The notes under the pieces were generated by a model, which did no database searches, was not told where the DNA came from, and was given only the letters and a program-made list of their open reading frames with translations. From Nonomuraea cypriaca (GTDB lineage: Bacteria > Actinomycetota > Actinomycetes > Streptosporangiales > Streptosporangiaceae), in the NCBI RefSeq assembly GCF_015645445.1, contig NZ_JADOGI010000061.1, positions 1-49,306 of the forward strand: a stretch of DNA of 49,306 nucleotides. Reading direction: 5' to 3'. Below are positions 15,404 to 23,395 of the stretch, piece after piece; within the stretch, counting starts at the first letter, position 1; each line of letters opens with the position of its first letter. The translations under genes were made by a program, and so were the position numbers.

Positions 15404-16297
15404 TCACTCGCTGTTTTCGGCGCGGCCCTGGCGCCAGTAGCCCATGAACGCCACCGAACGCCGGTCCATCCCGCGCTCGGCGACCAGGTGCCGGCGCAGC
15501 GTCTTGATCACGCCCGCCTCCCCGGCCAGCCACGCGTACAGCGGCTCCTGCGCCGCCGTCTCCTGCGGCACCTCCCACAGTTCGTCCGCGTCGACGTCCA
15601 CGTCGTCGAACGACTCCGGCACAGGCAGCGGCGGCAGCAGCCGGTCGGCGGCGGCCCGCACGGCCGGGACGAGCCGGGCGCCGCGCTCCCCGCCGTTCCT
15701 GGCCAGCCAGCTCACCGTGATCGGGGAGGACGTCTTGACGTCGAGGAAGTCGTGCTCGCCCGGCACCTCCATGAGGGCCTCGCCGCCCATGCCGGCGGGC
15801 AACTGCTCGAGGATGGCGCAGATGGCGGGCACGGCGGTCTCGTCCCCGGCGATCAGCACCGAGCCGGTGCCCGCCGGCGGGCGGAACTCCAGGCCGCCGT
15901 GCCGCCCGTCGTGGCCGGAGTCGGGGCCGAAGAGCGCGGCGATGTCTCCGGGCCGCACCTGCTCGGCCCACCGGGCGACGGGTCCGCCGTCCGGGTGCAT
16001 GACCACGTCGACGTCGACCTCGCGGGCCTCGGGGCGGACGAGCCTGACGGTGTACGTACGCATCGGGTTGCGCCGGCCGGAGTCGAGCTCCCGCCACCTC
16101 AGGTACCAGTCCGGACCGCTGGGCAGGTGCGCCATGCCGTGCTCCGGGAGCGGGAGGATGAGCTTGAGCCGCTGGTCGAAGCCGTTGTCGGCGAAACAGT
16201 GCAGATCCTCTCCGGTGAAGGTGACCCGCAGGAATGACGGGCTCAGCCTTTCGAGCCGGTCCACCCGTACGTCGAACATGCGAAAAGGCTCGACCAT
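15404..16297 (-). CDS. Siderophore-interacting protein (ferric-siderophore reductase)
   Basis: A 297-residue SIP-family flavoprotein: an FAD-binding beta-barrel with MRTYTVRLVRPEAREVDVDVVMHP, then an NAD(P)H-binding domain with GSVLIAGDETAVPAI, and the family C-terminus RSVAFMGYWRQGRAE. These cytoplasmic enzymes reduce ferric siderophores to release iron. No siderophore transporter or biosynthesis gene is adjacent, so it may serve xenosiderophores. An almost perfect iron box 19 bases upstream predicts repression by an IdeR/DmdR-type regulator when iron is replete. Confidence 0.95.
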   Translation of the reverse strand: MVEPFRMFDVRVDRLERLSPSFLRVTFTGEDLHCFADNGFDQRLKLILPLPEHGMAHLPSGPDWYLRWRELDSGRRNPMRTYTVRLVRPEAREVDVDVVMHPDGGPVARWAEQVRPGDIAALFGPDSGHDGRHGGLEFRPPAGTGSVLIAGDETAVPAICAILEQLPAGMGGEALMEVPGEHDFLDVKTSSPITVSWLARNGGERGARLVPAVRAAADRLLPPLPVPESFDDVDVDADELWEVPQETAAQEPLYAWLAGEAGVIKTLRRHLVAERGMDRRSVAFMGYWRQGRAENSE

Positions 16298-16316
16298 CCC
16301 GACCTCTCCTCCTTAA

Positions 16317-16335
16317 TTAGGTGAGCCTAACCTAA
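16317..16335 (-). promoter_or_regulatory. IdeR/DmdR iron box
   Basis: On the minus strand this reads TTAGGTTAGGCTCACCTAA. It differs at one position from the known actinobacterial iron-box consensus TTAGGTTAGGCTAACCTAA. It lies just upstream of the siderophore reductase start, so Fe(II)-bound DtxR-family repressor should block its transcription. Confidence 0.93.
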
Positions 16336-16469
16336 TCGATCCCTGGAGTGATGACCAGCGGGGCGATGTCACGCGATGTCACCCTCGGTGGCGGTTCTCC
16401 GGATAGGCGCAGGCCGGAAGGGGTTCGCACGGCCCCTAACTGCGGTTGTGATGAAAGTTTCACGGTTGA

Positions 16470-16498
16470 TTGACAGTGGGAAAGCGCTTACCTATGTT
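16470..16498 (+). promoter_or_regulatory. Promoter with LacI-type operator in the spacer (pectate lyase)
   Basis: TTGACA (16470-16475) and TATGTT (16493-16498) are 17 bases apart, a near-ideal housekeeping promoter. The spacer holds GGGAAAGCGCTTACC (16478-16492), centred on the palindrome AAGCGCTT, the type of site bound by LacI-family sugar repressors of glycoside-hydrolase genes in actinobacteria. Repressor binding would occlude RNA polymerase. Confidence 0.8.
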
Positions 16499-16567
16499 GT
16501 GGCTTGTTCGCTCACACGTATGGCAGCCATGTATGTGAACGAGTGCTCGCTGGGGGGACACCATGTC

Positions 16568-16584
16568 GCAGGCCGATGGCCTGC
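16568..16584 (+). promoter_or_regulatory. Stem-loop in pectate lyase leader
   Basis: GCAGGCC-GAT-GGCCTGC forms a seven-base-pair stem ten bases before the AAGGAG ribosome-binding site of the pectate lyase gene. With a start point near 16505 the leader is about 100 bases. The stem may stabilise the mRNA or modulate translation. Confidence 0.45.
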
Positions 16585-16607
16585 CGGTCCAGCAAGGAGC
16601 TTGAATC

Positions 16608-18050
16608 GTGCGACAGAGAATCAACGGCAGAACGGCTGCGATGATCGCGGGCGTCATCACCCTGACAGGAACCGCGGTCGCAGGCGTCGCGGTGGCCTCA
16701 TCGGCGGCGGCCGCCCCGGCGCCGGGCGCGTACAGCGTGGTGAACAACGCCAGCGGCCTGTGCCTCACCGTACCGGGATCGAGCTCGTCCGACGGCGTGC
16801 AGCTCACGCAGACCGGCTGCGGCGGCGCCGCGCAGACCTGGAACCTGACCGCCGGCGGCAGCGGCTACACCCTCAAGGCCGCCCACAGCGGCAGGTGCGC
16901 GGGCGTGAAGGACGCCAGCACCTCCGCAGGCAAGGCCGTGCAGCAGGAGGGTTGCAGCGGCGCGGCGTCGCAGCTGTGGACGCTGCCCGAGTCCGGTTCC
17001 ACCGTCAGGGTCGTCAACGCCAACGGCGGCAAGTGCCTCAACACCAAGGACAACTCGACCTCCTCCGGCGCCCTGGTGCAGCAGAACTCCTGCGACTCCG
17101 TCGCGACCAAGCAGTGGCGGCTCGTCCCCGCGGGCGGCGGCGACCCGAGTGACCCGCCGCCCACGGACCCGCCGCCGACCGACCCGCCCGGCAACGCGAC
17201 CGGGCTGGTCGGCTGGGCCACGCAGGGCGGCGGCACCACCGGCGGCGGCAACGCCTCGCCGGTCACCGTCTCCACCGCCTCGGCCCTGACCAGCGTGCTG
17301 TCGTCCAGCGGCGCCTCGGTGATCCGGGTGTCGGGCACGATCTCCTGCTCCGGGATGCTCCGCGTGGGCTCCAACAAGACCGTGCTGGGCAACTCGGGCG
17401 CGACCATCTCCGGCTGCGGGTTCAACATCTCCGAGGCCTCGAACGTGATCGTCCGCAACCTCACCTTCCGCGGCTGGAACGACGACGGCATCAACGTGCA
17501 GTACTCGACCCGGGTGTGGATCGACCACAACACCTTCAGCGACGGCTATGACGGCGCCGTGGACGTCAAGCGGGCCAGCGACTACGTCACCATCTCGTGG
17601 AACAGGGTCTTCGACCACGACAAGAACATGCTGCTCGGCCACGACGACGGCAACGGCAGCGAGGACCGCGGGCACCTGCGGGTGACGTACCACCACAACT
17701 GGTTCGACGGCACCAACCAGCGCAACCCGCGCGTCCGCTTCGGCAACCCGGTGCACGTCTACAACAACTTCTACGGCAACGTCGGCAGCTATGGCGTGGC
17801 CTCCACCGAGGGCGCGGGCGTGCTGGTCGAGGGCAACTACTTCGAGAACACCGACGACCCGTTCCACCTGGGCGAGGGTGACTCGGGTCCGGGCAGCCTG
17901 GTCGCCCGCAACAACCACTTCGTCAACTCCGGCAGCGGCGAGACCGGCGGCAGCGTCGGCTCCATCCCCTACTCCTACTCGCTCGACACCGCCTCCAACG
18001 TCAAGTCCATCGTGACGGCGGGCGCGGGCGCCGGGCGGATCTCCGCCTGA
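16608..18050 (+). CDS. Secreted pectate lyase (PL1) with ricin-type carbohydrate-binding domain
   Basis: The 480-residue exoenzyme starts with a signal peptide (RQRINGRTAAMIAGVITLTG, cleavage near ASSAAAAPAP). A ricin-B-like beta-trefoil (CBM13; residues about 40-172) follows, with QTW, QLW and KQW repeats and paired cysteines. Then come a Pro/Thr/Asp linker (DPPPTDPPPTDPP) and a PL1 parallel beta-helix (residues 198-480) with VWIDHNTF, the calcium-site region DGAVDVKRASDYVTISWN and the catalytic-arginine motif NPRVRFG. It should cleave de-esterified pectin by beta-elimination outside the cell. The start is GTG with AAGGAG upstream. Confidence 0.95.
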   Translation: MRQRINGRTAAMIAGVITLTGTAVAGVAVASSAAAAPAPGAYSVVNNASGLCLTVPGSSSSDGVQLTQTGCGGAAQTWNLTAGGSGYTLKAAHSGRCAGVKDASTSAGKAVQQEGCSGAASQLWTLPESGSTVRVVNANGGKCLNTKDNSTSSGALVQQNSCDSVATKQWRLVPAGGGDPSDPPPTDPPPTDPPGNATGLVGWATQGGGTTGGGNASPVTVSTASALTSVLSSSGASVIRVSGTISCSGMLRVGSNKTVLGNSGATISGCGFNISEASNVIVRNLTFRGWNDDGINVQYSTRVWIDHNTFSDGYDGAVDVKRASDYVTISWNRVFDHDKNMLLGHDDGNGSEDRGHLRVTYHHNWFDGTNQRNPRVRFGNPVHVYNNFYGNVGSYGVASTEGAGVLVEGNYFENTDDPFHLGEGDSGPGSLVARNNHFVNSGSGETGGSVGSIPYSYSLDTASNVKSIVTAGAGAGRISA

Positions 18051-18058
18051 CCCCCCGG

Positions 18059-18096
18059 GTAACGGTCCCTTCGGCGCGCGCCGGAGGGACCGTTAC
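18059..18096 (+). terminator. Terminator after pectate lyase gene
   Basis: A 38-base inverted repeat: GTAACGGTCCCTTCGGCGC pairs with GCGCCGGAGGGACCGTTAC (a single G-T wobble), beginning nine bases after the pectate lyase stop and followed by a short pyrimidine stretch (CTTTG). Confidence 0.88.
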
Positions 18097-18140
18097 CTTT
18101 GTCGGTGAAGACCTGACCCTGCCTTGAGCGAGGAGCCGCG

Positions 18141-20219
18141 TTGTCCCCCGTCGTACTCTCCGCCGCCGGTGCCGCCCTGGTGCTCGACGCGTCCGGTCCC
18201 GGCCTGCCCCGGGTGCGCCACTTCGGCGCCGGTCTGGGCTCTGCCGCCGGGCCCGACCTGGTGCCCGCGCTCGGCTCCCCGGCCGCCGCGCCGCCGCTCC
18301 TGCCCGCGCAGGGAGACGCCTGGTACGGCCGGCCCGGCCTGTCCGGTGGCAGGACCGGCGAGCACTGGCCGGTGCGGTGGACTCTTGACCGGCTCGACGT
18401 GACGGCCACGCCCGGCGCGGGCGGTACGGTGACCGTCGCCGCCTCCGACGACATGGCGGGGCTGGAGCTGGTGACCGAACTGGCGATGGACGCGGGCGGG
18501 CTGGTCACGATGCGGCACACGGTGCGCAACACCGCCGCGTCCCCGTACCGGGTGGAGGGGTTGACCTGCGCGTTGCCGCTGCCCGCGCGGGCCGGTGAGC
18601 TGCTCGACTTCACCGGGCGGTGGGCGCTGGAGAAGGTGCCGCAGCGCCGGGCGTTCGGGCAGGGGGTGTGGTCCAGGGAGAACCGGCGCGGGCGCACCGG
18701 GCACGACGGCACGGGGCTGCTGGTGGCCGGGACCGAGGGGTTCGGGTTCCGGAGTGGCGAGGTGTGGGCGGTGCACGCGGGGTGGAGCGGCGACCACGTC
18801 CACTACGCCGAGCGCCTGGCCGAGGGTCCCGGCCTGCTGGCCGCGGGCGAGCTGCTGGAGCCCGGCGAGATCGTGCTGGCGCAAGGGGAGACCTACGCGA
18901 CGCCTCGGGTGTATTTCACCTGGTCGGGCGGCGGGCTGGACGACGCCGGCGCCCGGCTGCACGACCACCTGCGGGCGGCCGGCCCGCTGCCGGTCCGGCC
19001 GGTCACGCTGAACAACTGGGAGGCCACCTACTTCGACCACGGCCTCGACCGGCTGCTGGAGCTGGCCGACCGGGCCGCGGCGGCCGGGATCGAGCGATTC
19101 GTGCTCGACGACGGCTGGTTCCTGCACCGCCGCCACGACCGGGCCGGGCTCGGCGACTGGTACGTCGACGAGAGCGTGTGGCCCGGCGGCCTGCACCCGC
19201 TCGCCGGCCGGGTGCGCAAGCTGGGCATGCAGTTCGGGCTGTGGTTCGAGCCCGAGATGGTCAACCCCGACTCCGACCTGGCCCGTGAGCACCCGGACTG
19301 GATCCTCGGCCGGGCCGCGCGTACGCCGCCGCCGCAGCGCAACCAGCAGGTGCTCGACCTGGCCAGGCCCGAGGCGTACGCCTACCTGCTCGAACGGCTG
19401 GACGCGCTGGTGAGCGAGTACGCACTCGACTACATCAAGTGGGACCACAACCGCGACATCGCCGAGCCGGTGCACGACGGCGTGCCGGGCGTGCACGCGC
19501 AGACGCTGGCGACGTACCGGCTGCTGGACGAGTTGCGCCGCCGCCATCCCGGGCTGGAGATCGAGTCGTGCTCGTCGGGCGGCGCCAGGATCGATTTCGG
19601 CGTGCTGGCCCGTACCGACCGGGTCTGGACGTCCGACACCAACGACGCGCTCGACCGGCAGGCCATCCAGCGCTGGACCGGGCTGCTGGTGCCGCCGGAG
19701 CGGCTCGGCTGCCACGTCGGCGCGCCGCGCGACCACGTCACAGGCCGGTCGCTGCCGCTCGCGTTCCGCGCGGCGACCGCGCTGTTCGGGCACATGGGCG
19801 TGGAGTGGGACCTGACCTCGGCGAGCGAGGCCGAGCGGGAGGAGCTGGCCACCTGGATCGCGCTGCACAAGCGGTTGCGGCCGGTGCTGCACGCGGGCCG
19901 GGTGGTGCGGGCCGACCGTCCGGACCCGTCGGCGCTGCTGCACGGCGTGGTCCTGCCCGAGCAGGCGGTGTTCGGGTTCGCCCAGCTGACCTCCAGGGTC
20001 ACCGTCGAGGCCGAGCCGCTGCGGCTGCCCGGCCTCGACCCCGCCGCGCTCTACGAGGTGCGGGTCGCGGGGCCGGTGCCGGACGGCGCGGCGCTGCCGG
20101 GGTGGGCCGCCGCGCCGGTGCGGGTGCCGGGGTCGGTGCTGGGCGAGCTGGGGTTGCCGGCGCCGAAGCTCAAGCCCGCGTCGGTGCTGCTCATCGAGGT
20201 GACGAACCTGTCCCTCTAG
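18141..20219 (+). CDS. Alpha-galactosidase, GH36
   Basis: A 692-residue GH36 enzyme: N-terminal beta-sandwich (1-280), (beta/alpha)8 barrel (about 285-600) and C-terminal beta domain. Barrel motifs are LNNWEATYFD, FVLDDGWF, GLWFEPEMVNPDSDL, YIKWDHNRDI with nucleophile Asp435, ESCSSGGARIDFG and WTSDTNDALDR with the acid/base Asp499. It hydrolyses terminal alpha-1,6-galactosides such as raffinose-type sugars or alpha-galactosyl side chains. No signal peptide is seen, so it acts in the cytoplasm. The start is TTG, nine bases after AGGAG. It follows the pectate lyase terminator and its end overlaps the convergent S9 peptidase gene by 29 bases. Confidence 0.95.
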   Translation: MSPVVLSAAGAALVLDASGPGLPRVRHFGAGLGSAAGPDLVPALGSPAAAPPLLPAQGDAWYGRPGLSGGRTGEHWPVRWTLDRLDVTATPGAGGTVTVAASDDMAGLELVTELAMDAGGLVTMRHTVRNTAASPYRVEGLTCALPLPARAGELLDFTGRWALEKVPQRRAFGQGVWSRENRRGRTGHDGTGLLVAGTEGFGFRSGEVWAVHAGWSGDHVHYAERLAEGPGLLAAGELLEPGEIVLAQGETYATPRVYFTWSGGGLDDAGARLHDHLRAAGPLPVRPVTLNNWEATYFDHGLDRLLELADRAAAAGIERFVLDDGWFLHRRHDRAGLGDWYVDESVWPGGLHPLAGRVRKLGMQFGLWFEPEMVNPDSDLAREHPDWILGRAARTPPPQRNQQVLDLARPEAYAYLLERLDALVSEYALDYIKWDHNRDIAEPVHDGVPGVHAQTLATYRLLDELRRRHPGLEIESCSSGGARIDFGVLARTDRVWTSDTNDALDRQAIQRWTGLLVPPERLGCHVGAPRDHVTGRSLPLAFRAATALFGHMGVEWDLTSASEAEREELATWIALHKRLRPVLHAGRVVRADRPDPSALLHGVVLPEQAVFGFAQLTSRVTVEAEPLRLPGLDPAALYEVRVAGPVPDGAALPGWAAAPVRVPGSVLGELGLPAPKLKPASVLLIEVTNLSL

Positions 20220-22275
20220 AGTCCAGGTCGTGCTGCGGAAGGTTGCGGCGCAGGAAGTCCAGTTCGAGCAGGAGCAGGTTCTCGGCGACCTCCTCTTGGG
20301 CGGTCATATGTGAGACGCCCGGCAGCGGCAGGACGGTGTGCGGGCGGCCCGCGGCCAGCAGCGCGGCGGACAACCTCAGCGTGTGGGCGGCGAAGACGTT
20401 GTCGTCGGCCAGGCCGTGCACGAGCATGAGCGGGCGGCGCAGGGCGGGGGCGTCGGCGATGATGGAGCTGCGGTCATAGGCCTCGGGGTGCTCGCCGGGG
20501 TGACCCAGGAAGCGTTCCTGCCAGTGGGTGTCGTAGAGGCGGGCGTCGGTGACCGGCGCGCCCGCGACGGCGGCGTGGAAGACATCGGGGTGGCGCAGCA
20601 CGGCGGCGGCGGCCAGATACCCGCCGTAGGACCAGCCGCGGATCGCCACCCGGCCCAGGTCCAGGTCGGGGAAGCGGCCGGCGGCCGCGTGCAGCGCATC
20701 GGCCTGGTCCTCCAGCGCCGCGCTCAGCTTGTCGAGGTGGACGGCCCGCTCCCAGGCCGGTCCCCGGCCCGGCGTGCCGCGCCCGTCCACGACCAGCACG
20801 GCGAACCCCTGGTCGGCGAACCACTGTGAGACCGCGAAATCGTCCAGCCCCCGCAGGACCAGGGCGCCCCCCGGCCCGGCATACGGGGAGAGCAGCACCG
20901 GCAGGCGCCGCGAGCCCGGCACGTGCCCGGCCGGGAACATGATCGCGCCGCGCAGCTCCCGCTTGCCCAGCGACACGAGTTCGACCTTCGGGCGCAGGAC
21001 CGGGACCGCGCCGTTCGAGGTGATCCGCGTGGCCGCCCGCCCGCCGGTCACCGTGACACGGACCCCGTGCTCCTCCAAGGTGCGGGTGAGCACCAGGGTG
21101 ACGCCGCCGCCGCGCGTCCCGGTGTGCAGCCCCGGCTCGGAGGTGATCCTGACCAGCCCGTCTGCCCTGGAGTAGGTGTAGAGGTGGCGTTCCGTCGGTT
21201 CGTCGCAGCACTGCGCGAGCACGGTGTCGCCGTCCACCGCCAGGATCCGCAGCACCTGCAGGCCCGGAGGCGTGACCAGGTCGTCTCCCACCATCAGGCG
21301 GCGGGTGTCGTCGCGGTCCACCGTCCAGACCAGCTCCGCGCCGGCCGTGCGGGCGGGCGTGCCGGGCACGAGCTCGAGCCAGGCGTCGTCGGTGTCCTCG
21401 CGCAGCACGGTGGTGGCGCCGGTCTCGGGGTCGGCCTCCAGAACGCGGGTGGTGCGCTGGTCGCGGCTCTGCACCAGCACCAGCAGGCCCTGCCCGGTCC
21501 ACGACACCGCCGCGACGTACTCGAACGCCGACCTGTCCCAGATCACCTCGGTACGCTCCCCGGCCGGCGTGGTCAGCCATAGCGTCACGTCGGCGTTGGC
21601 GGTGCCGGCCGCCGGATAGGCCATGGTTCTGGGCGGCCTGCCCGGATCGGCGGGATCGGACAGGTGCCACCTGCTCACCCCGGCGTTGTCCACGCGCGCC
21701 ACCAGCAGGCGCGTGCCGTCGGGCGACCACCAGTGGCCCCTGTGCCTGGCCATCGACTCGGCCGCCACGTGCTCGGGCAGCCCCCACGTCACCTCGGGGC
21801 CGTCGGGCGTCAGCAGCGGCCTGCCGTCGACGTGCAACGCGCCGTCGGAGACGTGGGCGACGTGTCGCCCGGACGAGTCGAGCCGCGGGTCGGACCCGGT
21901 CGCACCGAGCGGGGTGATCGCGCCGGTCAGCAGGTCGACGGTGTGGAGTTCGCCGTCGAGTGCGTAGACGGCCTTGGTCACGGCGGCGTCGGTGGCGTAG
22001 GCGACGATGCCGCTCGCCCGCTCGCGGGTGCGTTCCCTTCGCGCGCGCTCCGCCTCCGGCAAGGTCGCGCCCGACGGGGTGCCGGGGTCCACGAGCAGAC
22101 GTTCCTCTCCCGTGGCCACCGTCAGCGTCCACAGCCGGTTCACCGGGTCGTCACCGGCCGAGGACCTGAGGAAGACCACCCTGGCGCCGTCCGGCGAGAT
22201 CGTGAAGTCCCTGGGGACGCCGAGTTTGAAGCGGGCCGTACGGGCGTGCTGACGGGGAAGCGTGAGGGGAGGCAT
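20191..22275 (-). CDS. S9-family serine peptidase (dipeptidyl-peptidase IV / prolyl-oligopeptidase type)
   Basis: A 694-residue two-domain peptidase. The N-terminal beta-propeller (residues 15-440) carries repeated SPDGARVVF-like blades; the C-terminal alpha/beta hydrolase has GWSYGG (nucleophile Ser549), HGLADDN (Asp near 625) and GVSHMT (His656). Relatives remove Xaa-Pro dipeptides or cleave after proline. No signal peptide is present, so it probably works on imported peptides. It is transcribed alone, divergent from the ACT-domain gene. Its presence near two further peptidases of proline-acting families fits a proline-rich peptide diet. Confidence 0.93.
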   Translation of the reverse strand: MPPLTLPRQHARTARFKLGVPRDFTISPDGARVVFLRSSAGDDPVNRLWTLTVATGEERLLVDPGTPSGATLPEAERARRERTRERASGIVAYATDAAVTKAVYALDGELHTVDLLTGAITPLGATGSDPRLDSSGRHVAHVSDGALHVDGRPLLTPDGPEVTWGLPEHVAAESMARHRGHWWSPDGTRLLVARVDNAGVSRWHLSDPADPGRPPRTMAYPAAGTANADVTLWLTTPAGERTEVIWDRSAFEYVAAVSWTGQGLLVLVQSRDQRTTRVLEADPETGATTVLREDTDDAWLELVPGTPARTAGAELVWTVDRDDTRRLMVGDDLVTPPGLQVLRILAVDGDTVLAQCCDEPTERHLYTYSRADGLVRITSEPGLHTGTRGGGVTLVLTRTLEEHGVRVTVTGGRAATRITSNGAVPVLRPKVELVSLGKRELRGAIMFPAGHVPGSRRLPVLLSPYAGPGGALVLRGLDDFAVSQWFADQGFAVLVVDGRGTPGRGPAWERAVHLDKLSAALEDQADALHAAAGRFPDLDLGRVAIRGWSYGGYLAAAAVLRHPDVFHAAVAGAPVTDARLYDTHWQERFLGHPGEHPEAYDRSSIIADAPALRRPLMLVHGLADDNVFAAHTLRLSAALLAAGRPHTVLPLPGVSHMTAQEEVAENLLLLELDFLRRNLPQHDLDSRGTGSSPR

Positions 22276-22439
22276 GGAGGATCGTAGGCATGCCTGTCAA
22301 GCCCGCCGCAAGTCGTTAGGTAAGGGGGTGGGCGGTGCTCACCAGGGCCTTCAGCGCCGGACGGTCACGGGCCGGAGGGCCAATGCCGTCGCAACGTCGC
22401 CGTTCCTGATCGGAAACACGCCGCGGACACACTGGCGGC

Positions 22440-23294
22440 ATGAGCGATGCACCTGAGGTGATGCACTCACGTTCCGGACCCGGCGGCCGTCACGCGCATT
22501 CCTGGCGGCGGGAGATCGCGGAGCTCGCCGCGCTGTTCCTCGCGGTGGGCTTGGCGCACCTGCTCGCGACGTTGCTCGGGCACCAGGAGCCGGGGCCGGT
22601 CGTGCTGGTCGGGCTGGGGATGGCGTTGATCGTCGGCGCGGCGGTCCACAAGCGGCTGGGCCGCCGCAAACCGTTGAGCAGCCGCCGTCCCGCCAGGCGG
22701 GCGGCGCTCCCGGTGGACGGGTGCGCGGAGGCGCCCATGGCGCTGTGGCGCATCCGCATGCGGGTGGTGGAGCGGCCGGGACGGCTGGCCACCGTGGCCG
22801 GCGCGTTCGGCCGGCTCGGCTGCAACATCCTGGCCCTGCACATCGCGCCGACCGGCGGCAGCGCCATCACGCCCGCCGGGTGCGACGCGCTGGACGAGTT
22901 CGTCATCGAGGCGCCGCGCGAGCTGGCGCGCGACGTGCTGGTGAAGGCGCTCACCGAGGCCGGCGGGCATGACGTCGTGATCGTTCCCGCACAGGTCAAG
23001 GACCTCACCGACCCGGGCGTGCAGGCGTTCCTCCTGGCCCAGCGGGTCGGCGCGGACCCCGGCAGGCTGCCGGAGGCGATGGCCGAGCTGCTGCGGGTCT
23101 CGCAGGTCGAGTGGCGGCGGCCCGGCGACACCGTGGAGGAGGGCGCCGAGCTCAACACCACCATGGTGATCTCCGTGAACCCCGACCGCGCCCTGCTGAT
23201 CAGGCGGCCAGAGCTGCCGTTCACGCCGACCGAGGCGGCCAGGGCGGCGGCCCTGACCGCCGCCGCCCGGCACGCCCGCTACAGCTCGTCGTGA
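22440..23294 (+). CDS. Membrane protein with ACT domain
   Basis: The 284-residue protein has two predicted transmembrane helices (ELAALFLAVGLAHLLATLLG and PVVLVGLGMALIVGAAV), a basic stretch, and then an ACT regulatory domain at residues 100-180 (RIRMRVVERPGRLATVAGAFGRLGCNILAL). A C-terminal region of about 100 residues follows. ACT domains bind amino acids. The combination suggests a membrane-bound amino-acid sensor, but no partner is evident. ATG 22461 (eighth codon) has a better upstream AGGTG and is an alternative start. Confidence 0.75.
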   Translation: MSDAPEVMHSRSGPGGRHAHSWRREIAELAALFLAVGLAHLLATLLGHQEPGPVVLVGLGMALIVGAAVHKRLGRRKPLSSRRPARRAALPVDGCAEAPMALWRIRMRVVERPGRLATVAGAFGRLGCNILALHIAPTGGSAITPAGCDALDEFVIEAPRELARDVLVKALTEAGGHDVVIVPAQVKDLTDPGVQAFLLAQRVGADPGRLPEAMAELLRVSQVEWRRPGDTVEEGAELNTTMVISVNPDRALLIRRPELPFTPTEAARAAALTAAARHARYSSS

Positions 23295-23335
23295 CCCCGC
23301 CGCCGGCCCATCCGGTCGTACGGCCGCCCTGGCCG

Positions 23336-23395
23336 GAGCACCTGACCATCCGGTGGTACGGCTGCCCGGCCCTGGCCGGTGGGTCAGGTGCGCTC
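23336..23395. terminator. Bidirectional terminator between convergent genes
   Basis: GAGCACCTGACC (23336-23347) pairs with GGTCAGGTGCGCTC (23382-23395) with a two-base bulge. The loop is itself GC-rich. Its right arm overlaps the last codons of the minus-strand aminopeptidase gene. An imperfect direct repeat of CATCCGGTCGTACGGC lies in the same gap (23309 and 23347). Confidence 0.55.
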
